From Globisporangium splendens (taxonomy: Eukaryota > Oomycota > Peronosporomycetes > Pythiales > Pythiaceae): 64,000 nt of DNA. The DNA lies in NCBI GenBank assembly GCA_006386115.1, contig VFIW01000015.1, positions 186,001 to 250,000 on the forward strand. Direction: 5' to 3'. The translations under genes were made by a program, and so were the position numbers. Below the pieces are notes generated by a model, which saw only the letters and a list, made by a program, of their open reading frames with translations, did not search any database and was not told the origin of the DNA. Positions 56,868 to 64,000 of the stretch are shown piece by piece. Within the stretch, counting starts at the first letter, position 1. The number at the start of each line of letters is the position of its first letter.

Positions 56868-58078
56868 ACGACGACATCACCAAGAAGCGATCTTTTGCGA
56901 CGAAGGGCGTTGGGACTCGGGACATGTCATCAAGCAAGCCGGCTTGTCTGAACTTGTTGCGATGTGCCGGGAAACATTGAAGCCAGCAAGTTGCTGCTGT
57001 GCTGTTTGTTCCGTCGTTCCACTGCATCCAATTGAGGGGAAAAGCTTCCCTCCCTTGTATTTATGTCGAGCAGCTTCGTCTTTCGTCCGTCCATTTGTCC
57101 AGTTCCCGCCAAAAAAGACGCCCCGTATACACAAAGAGTAACGACAAAACATGAGCAAACCCACCCTTTAATGAGCCCACCCACGCTGACGCATTTGCTG
57201 TTGCAAGTTGTTGTGAGTGCTGGTTGCGAGCAAGCGAGCGAGTGGGCGAGATCCAGAGCCCCGTCGCATTGAGTTCGCAGCATTTTTTCGTAGAATCGTT
57301 GCTGCTGGGATGAAATAAGTCGGGGATTGGTCATCGCGCGCGCTCTATCGCACACAGAATGTATCTAGAGCTCCACCGTACGTATGATACATGCACATAT
57401 TGCATGTGTACTCCGAATGGAGCAGCATGCAAGTGTGAGTCTCGTCCCTTTCTTTGGAACGTTGCATCCGGCAACTGACGTACCCACATGGTCCGCTCCT
57501 TGTGTGGCACGCTCACAGCGCCAGCGTCGTGCAAATTTCCCCTTATTTATGGGTTTCTGAGTCCTTATTATGGGTTGCGTTGCGCAACACCAACCTGCAC
57601 CGCGATCGTCGTCGTCGTCGCTCGATTGTGGTGCCCTTGTTTTGTTTTTGCTTTGTTTTTCCAAGAGAGCGTCGAGGGGTAGGGTCGACCTCTACAACAT
57701 CTCACAGACTGGACATTTTGTTCTTCGATGGCGCGCGCTCATTGGCTGAAACCCTTCAAACCGGATGTTTTTCGAACAAGCACCGTTCATTCCTCATTTC
57801 ATCCAATCACACCTTCCACATCTGGTATCTGCATGGATCCAACCAATCACATACTACAGTGATAATGATTTCATCCAATCGAAGAAGAGATCCAAGGACC
57901 TTTTCTCCTTCCCCTTTGCTCCCTCGCTGCCGCTCGCGTCGGTCGTTTCGCACGAGATGATTCTTTCTTTCACTTCAAGCCCCCCACTCCAAGTTCCTCC
58001 TCCGAAGAGCTCCGAGTGACGAAGGCGCAAGAAGAAGGAGAGAGAGCGCGCGCAAGACAGAAGGAGAACACAGCGACC
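56868..58078. other. Intergenic and myosin promoter region
   Basis: 1.2 kb without a recognised gene. CCAAT-type motifs (TCCAATCACA near 57807, ACCAATCACA near 57841, TCCAATCGAA near 57875) lie 200-280 bp before the myosin ATG. Confidence 0.5.
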
Positions 58079-61000
58079 ATGGCGACCCCCGTGCCGATCC
58101 ACAAGCAGGCGGCCAAGCTCGAGACGGACATGGAGGTGCTCCCCGTGGAAGTGGGCAACACCATCTGGGTGCCCGGCCAGGAGCAGGTCTGGGACAAAGC
58201 AACCGTCATGGCCATCGGCGAGCTCAAGGTGACCGTGCGCACGCAAGCCGGCAAGGTGCAGCAGGTCGACCGTGGCCTCGCGCTCCCGCTGAACCCGCGC
58301 GTGACGGACGACATGACGGCGCTCTACTACATCCACGAAGCCGGTGTGCTGCACAATCTCGCGGAGCGCTCCAAGATGGACGGCGGTGATGGCCGCGGAC
58401 AGAAGCCCTACACGTTTATGGCGAATGTACTCATTGCGGTCAACCCGCTGCAAGATCTGCCCAACCCGCGTGTGAGCGAGGTCGTGAACAACTCGACCAG
58501 TGCACCACATCCGTACGCGATTGCCGAAATGGCGTACCAGCAGATGGTGTACAACTCGGGCACGGACCAGCCAACGAACCAGTCGGTCGTGATTAGTGGA
58601 GAGGTAAGATTGCTATCCTTGTTGCATGTTTGAATATTGTGGATACCTGGTGTGTGCATGGAGAGCTGACTCAATTGTGTGCTGCGGTTCTTGCATGACA
58701 TAGAGTGGTGCCGGCAAGACAGAGTCGTCCAAGATTGTGCTGAAGCACTTGACGACCCGTGGTCTGTACGGCAAGAAGGCTCGCGGTGAGGAAATCGAAG
58801 CGCTCTCGAAGGACCGCAAGGAGCACGGTACCTCGCTGGATCACCGTCTGATTGAGCAAAACCCGATCTTGGAAGCCTTCGGTAACGCAAAGACGTTGCG
58901 TAACCACAACTCGAGTCGTTTTGGCAAGTTCATGAAGCTGCAGTTCACGTCGGACGGCGAGTTCAAGCTCGCTGGTGCGTTTGTCGAGACGTACCTGCTC
59001 GAAAAATCGCGTCTCGTCTACCAAGTCGATGGCGAACGCAACTTCCACATCTTCTACCAGTTGCTCGCCGGTGCCTCGCCTGCTGCGCGCAGTGAATTCA
59101 AGCTGACGAAGCCGCAGGACTACGGTTACTTGAACCAGAGCAACTGCTACGTTGCCGAAGACACGGACGACCGCGCTTGCTTTGCCGATGTCGTGCGTGG
59201 TCTGAGCTGCGTTGGCATGGACGACAAGCTGCAGAACACGATCTTCTCGGTCATTGCGGGTCTCTTGCACATTGGTAACATTGACTTTGACGAAGAAGAT
59301 ACCCCTGAGGGCGAAGCTGCGATTATCCAGAAGCCGTCGGCGAAGGAAGCGTTGACATTGGCTGCGAAGCTGCTTGGTGTCAACGAAGACGCGCTTGCGA
59401 AGGTGATCATGGAGCGTGACATTGTCACCCGCGAAGCCACATACACGGTGCGCCGCAACGCGCAGAACGCGATTTACGCTCGTGATGCGATTGCCAAGGC
59501 GCTCTATGCCCGTCTCTTCGACTGGGTGATCGTGCAAGTCAACGCGTCGTTGGGTCAGGACCCTGCGCCACTGCCGTACATTGGTGTGTTGGATATCTTC
59601 GGTTTCGAATCGTTCCAGCGCAACGACTACGAACAGTTGCTTATTAACTACACGAACGAGGTGCTCCAAGCGACGTTCAACAACCAGGTGTTCATTGCCG
59701 AGATGGAATTGTACAAGCGCGAAGGTATCACGGTGGGCAAGATCAAATGGCCAGATAACCGCGAATGTGTCGACTTGATCGCGTCCAAGCCAGATGGTAT
59801 CTTGAGCATCTTGGATGCCGAAGCCATGAACCCGCAGCCAAGCGACGAAAAGTTCTTGGCGGCATTGCACCGCAAGCACTCGAAGAACGCGTACTTCCCT
59901 CGCCCTCACCCGAAGGATATGCAGCACATGTTCATCGTGCGCCACTTTGCCGGTTCCGTGTCGTACACGATCGGTGCGTTCATGGACAAGAACAACGACT
60001 CGATTCCTCAGGACATGTCGAGCTTGTTCTTGAGCTCGACGAACCCATTACCCGTCGCGTTCTTCCAGGGTGCCGAAGAAGAGAAGCCAGGCAAGAAGAA
60101 GGTGCTAAAGAGTGTCGCCGCCAAGTTCTCGAAGCAGATGCAAGAGCTCGTTGACACGTTGGATGCCACCCGATGCAACTTTATCCGTTGTATCAAGCCG
60201 AATGCTTTGATGCGTGTGGGTATGTTTGACCCTCGTTACGTCGTTGGCCAATTGCGTTGCCAGGGTATCATGCAAACCGCGCAAGTGCTCAAGGTCGGTC
60301 TTCCAACTCGTGTGGGCTACGCCGAGCTTGTTGCGGCGTACAAGAAGTTCATGCCTCCAGATGCCCAGCGTTTGTTTGCGAACCAGAGTGATCCTACCCT
60401 TATCACGGCAATTCTCTGGGCTTTCCAGGTCCCAATGGATGCGTACAAGCTTGGTATCACGAAGTTGTTCTTCAAGGCCGGCAAGATTGCTCTTCTGGAT
60501 TCGATCTTGAAGATCAACTGGGCGGTGGATGGTCCTCGTGTCGTGGCGAGAATGAAGTTGTGGCTCGCGCGTCGTCGCTGGCGTGTGGGTCTCGCCAAGG
60601 TGATCACGCAGAACATTTTCAAGAAGCTTCTGCGCAAGATCCAATTCCGTCGCGACTCTGTCGTTCGCATCCAGCAATGGTGGCGCGGACTTTCGATTCG
60701 TCGTGAGTTCAAGAAGCAACGCACGGCGGCGTTGGTTGTCCAAGCCCTCTTCCGTGGCCACCAAGCGCGTCGCTTGTTCAAGTCGAAGAAGCAGGAGCTG
60801 ATTGCGATCGCTGCTGCTCGTGCCGAGGAAGCGAGACGTCAAGCCGAAGAGGCCAAGCGCAAAGAAGAAGCAGCTCGCATTGCAGCGGAGCAGGCTCGCC
60901 GGGAAAGTATGGCCCGTGCCGCCGCCGAAAGCGACCGTCGCATCATGGAAGAGGAGGCACGACGTGCGGAAGAAGAAGCTATTAAGCTTGCTCAAGAAGC

Positions 61001-62591
61001 TGCGATTGCTGTGCATGAAGCCGAAGCTGCCGCGGCTGAAGCTGCCGCTGCTGTTGAGCACGAACGCCAAGCCGAGCTGCGTGCGATTGCTGAAGCTAAG
61101 GAGCTTGAGCTGCGCATTGCCCGTGAACGCGAAGAAGCTGAGCGCCGCAAGGAAGAAGCGCTTCTGCACGCGGCTAGTGTCAGCGCGAGTCTTTTGGGCG
61201 GATTGGCTCAAGTCAACACGATGGCTGGCGCCACTGGCCAAGTGCACATTGTTGAGATCCCAGATGATATCTCGCAAGAAAACCGTGAGCAATTGCAACA
61301 GCTGAACGAGCTGCTGCTCAGCGGTGCGATTGCGCAGACCGAGTACGATGAACTCGTGCCATTCTTGTTGGAGCCGCCTTCGGATGAACCATCGGGTGCC
61401 GCCTTGAGTGCTGAACAAGAAGAGTCGCTTAACCGCTTGTACTCTGCTGGCGTATACGGCATTCAGATCCGTTGCCCAGCGTGTGGTACTACGAACAACA
61501 CCGCCAACGGCAACCACTGTGACGAGTGTGGCTCGCTCTTGACCACCAGCGACGATGCTGGCATTGCTGACCAGTATGGCTACCGCTCGCGCTCGATGTC
61601 GCGCCAAGTGAGCACGCTGACGGCTCCTCTTGGTTCGTTTGGAATGGATGGTCACCGCATTATCATTCATGACGGTGTCTTCCAGTGCCAGATGCACCGC
61701 ACCCAGGTCTTGCAAGACGACAACTACGCTGAATACACGGTGTACGTCTTGCGCTGCGAATGGCAGCCAAGAGATGCTTCGGAGCCAACAACGTGGCTCG
61801 TCTCGCACCGTTTCAGCGTGTTCGAACGACTTCACAAGGATCTGAAGCACAAGATCCCTGCGACGGTCGCTACTCTTCCAAACTTCCCTCGCAAGCATCG
61901 CCTTGGAGGCGTATTTGGTGGCAAGACCGGTAACTCGAGCGAAATTGTGGAGGAGCGCAAGCGCGGCTTGGAGAGCTACTTGAGCCAGGTGCTTGACATT
62001 TGCGCGCGTCTGCCAGAGACATTGAACGTTCCAGAACTCGATCGTTTCTTGAACCTGTCTCGTCAAGTCGAGCAATACCGTCGCCAGTTGCTGAGTGCTG
62101 CAGGCGGTGCGGCTGATGAGGGTGCGGCTGGCGGCTACGGAGGTCAGTTGAACATCAACGCTGGTGGCGCTGAAGCGCTCGCCGCTCGTGAATTAGCTCG
62201 TTTGCCAACAGAGTTGCCGACTCCGTTCGATGAAGAAGAGTTGACTCACACGGAGCAAGCTGTTGCGATGTTGAACGGCTCGATTCGCAACTCGCGTGGT
62301 GACCTGCGTCGTGACCCAACGGTGCAGCACCACTTGAAGGTGTGCGTGCAGTTGCTGCCACGTCTTCAGATCTCTGCGAACTTGGACAACCCGTTCGCCA
62401 ACATGGATTTGATTCCGCGCGCGATGCAGTGCCAGGAAGACTTGGAAGTGACGATGGGTCTCTACAACGATTCTCTTCTGGCTGTGACGGAAACGTATGC
62501 GCTTTCCGCTCAAGAGGGTGCTCCAGCTCAAGCCCCACCTCCGTACGTCCCTGGTCAGCAGAACTCGTACCAGCGAAGCTATGGAGTCTAA
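58079..62591 (+). CDS. Unconventional myosin with C-terminal PX domain, 2 exons
   Basis: Exons 58079-58603 and 58704-62591; the 100-bp intron splits the P-loop (GE then SGAGKTESSK). 1470 aa. Order: SH3-like N-terminus (about 18-60, VGNTIWVPG), motor domain to about 810 with VLDIFGFESFQRNDYEQL and NFIRCIKPN, two IQ motifs (VVRIQQWWRGLSIRREFKK; LVVQALFRGHQARR), a long Ala/Glu/Arg-rich coiled-coil or single helix (about 875-1005), a zinc-ribbon-like CPAC...CDEC motif (about 1098-1117), and a PX domain (about 1154-1294) followed by a further tail. Myosins with SH3-like, IQ, coiled coil and PX were described from oomycetes (class XXX in the Odronitz and Kollmar scheme, from memory). PX domains bind phosphoinositides, so the motor probably moves endosomal membranes on actin. 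Confidence 0.94.
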
Positions 62592-62882
62592 ATGAAGCAA
62601 AAAAATGAAGTCGTACAAGTCTAGCGAGCCACGAGAAGTTTACTCAGCCACGGGTAGCTGGTAAGAGTTGGCCACAGGAATGTCGCCTCCGTGTTGTATG
62701 TGGTTGGCTTTTGGTTGCATTTGTCTATACTTTCTAACATCACTTCATGAGTCTCTTGCAGTAAGGATTTCGTGTGATGGTGACAAAAGATGCATAAGGG
62801 ATACAAATCAAAAACTCAAAAATTTCGTTTACCATTTTCCGTGTCTTCTTTTCTGCTGCTGAGCAATGCCACCTGGGTCTCT

Positions 62883-64000
62883 TCACTCCAACGCGACCGA
62901 AGATGGTGCATCCTCGTATACTTTCTGCAACCACTTCACGTCGAGACTTTTCTTGAAATCGTTGATCGATGGCTGAACATCGTCCAAGCCTGTGAAAGTC
63001 AATTCCTTTGTTTGGCTCGGGAGCATCAAGAACGAGTTTTTGCTCCAGAACCCACGCGAGTAGGACGATTGCATCTCCACGAACAGAGCCAAGAACGCGC
63101 TCGATCGAATCGTTACGGCGAACGATGTTGGGGACGACGCTTTCACAGACACGACCTCGACCACTCCCTTCTCCAAATGGAGCGACTTGTATGGCGCAAA
63201 AAAGTGATAGACATCGTCACACAAAGAAGACGAATCAGCGGTTTCTGGTGTCTTGGAGCGACATCGAACGTAGAGAAAGCATGACTTTCTGGTACAAGAT
63301 GTTTCTTTGTGAGCCAGAAGCTCATCCACATCAAAAGTTTGCTCTTTTTTGCTTTCCTGTAAACACACAGTCGTCAGCACACAAATTGGTTGAACCTGAA
63401 TGAGAATGCTCTGTGACTTACCAGAGGACTCAGCTCAAGAATGTCAGTTATGTTCTTGACAACACTGCCGCACCTCGTCTTCCTCAACTCATACACAACT
63501 TCGACATCGAGCTGCTTAGGGATATCGCTCACTCCGTACACTTGAACCTGGTCGCTTGCAATATCTTCGTGGACAGAAATGATAAATGGAGCAAACTCGC
63601 GTTTCACAAAGTAGTGCAAACTCTTCCATCGGCCCGAGAACTCCACACTTGACCAGCTTGTGCCTTGCCAAATGTCGTTCAACTGCCAGTACAAAATTCC
63701 CATTGTCATTCCGAGGTCCGTGTTTTTCCCACGTCGCCATGTACGGATAGCTGTTTGGTAGCAAAGTGCTTGCTGAATTTGAGTCAGATACAAGTACGAA
63801 TCAACTCGTCCTGGCACGCTGAAGCCGAACTCAGCTCCCGAACTGTGACTTGAGTATGGAACTGATAGCCACTCTTCATCGCTGAACGGAAAGGGAACAA
63901 CAAAGCGACGCTGAAGTTGATTTAGCATTTGCGTCGTCCCATTTTCATGTCGCTCGCGAAATTTCAAGAATTTCCAGAAAGAGTGAAACGAGTCCCAGTC
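62883..64000 (-). CDS. Beta-mannosidase (GH2), C-terminal part, gene runs off the window
   Basis: Two 3' exons are visible: 64000-63422 (open to the edge) and 63356-62883, joined across a 65-bp GT-AG intron in phase 0. The first contains the C-terminal GH2 mannosidase signature ILYWQLNDIWQGTSWSS, then RWKSLHYFVKREFAPFIIS. Upstream of it (WDSFHSFWKF) the reading frame continues outside. The second exon encodes the terminal beta-sandwich and ends at 62883. The enzyme removes beta-linked mannose from glycans, in animals in lysosomes. The active-site Glu residues lie outside the window. Convergent with the myosin gene, 291 bp apart. Confidence 0.93.

Noticed and set aside
60105..62075. Minus-strand frame of 656 codons opposite the myosin
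   Set aside because: Despite its length it has no domain; the + strand is an intact myosin motor and tail.

Overview
The window looks like nuclear DNA of an oomycete (stramenopile). The evidence is intron-bearing eukaryotic genes with short GT-AG introns (41 to about 110 bp), a PX-domain myosin of the kind described from stramenopiles, a BT1-type (folate-biopterin transporter family) membrane protein, membrane-anchored GH1 glucosidases, and chromodomain Ty3/gypsy retrotransposons. Eight introns each in two housekeeping genes make me lean weakly to a Saprolegniales- or Pythium-like species; I cannot name it.

Layout. (1) 1-16593 is a nest of Ty3/gypsy LTR retrotransposons. A family-B element on the + strand is reduced to the tail of its 5' LTR, its primer-binding site, part of gag and the tail of its 3' LTR. 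A nearly complete family-A element (minus strand, 1-8058, outer LTR cut by the window edge) lies inside its 5' LTR. A full-length family-B element (minus strand, 8838-16494, pol frameshifted) lies between its gag and 3' LTR remnants. Both full elements carry a long open frame on the opposite strand, downstream of pol and running back over the chromodomain and linker, each with a coiled-coil C-terminus. (2) 17270-35045 holds conserved single-copy genes: a RING-H2 protein, an STK11IP/nischarin-like LRR protein (4 exons), a giant USP9X/USP34-type deubiquitinase (3 exons, 2819 aa), a small PARP-type zinc-finger protein and a MYST histone acetyltransferase of the Esa1/TIP60 type (9 exons). (3) 35314-42588 is a cluster of three GH1 beta-glucosidases with signal peptide and C-terminal membrane anchor; two are almost identical over the coding body. 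(4) 42658-52377 is a rearranged inverted duplication: two identical ARF-family GTPases, two full copies and one fragment of an unrecognised acidic protein with a possible CaaX terminus, and a BT1-family transporter in the spacer. (5) 53127-64000 holds the spliceosomal WD40 protein PRL1/PLRG1, a SARNP/Tho1-like SAP protein, a PX-domain myosin and the 3' end of a GH2 beta-mannosidase.

How they work together: PRL1 and the SARNP-like protein are neighbours in pre-mRNA splicing and mRNP export, and the MYST enzyme acts on chromatin. The GH1 cluster and the beta-mannosidase are glycan hydrolases of the secretory or vacuolar system. No operon-like linkage exists; genes are mostly independent. The most distinctive signals are the antisense ORFs of the retroelements, the gag stop codon inside a perfect hairpin, the Tudor-like insertion in the deubiquitinase catalytic domain, and the sharply bounded homogenised duplicates (GH1 pair; ARF inverted repeat). 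All exon boundaries were derived by hand from splice consensus and frame and were checked for phase, but not against transcripts.
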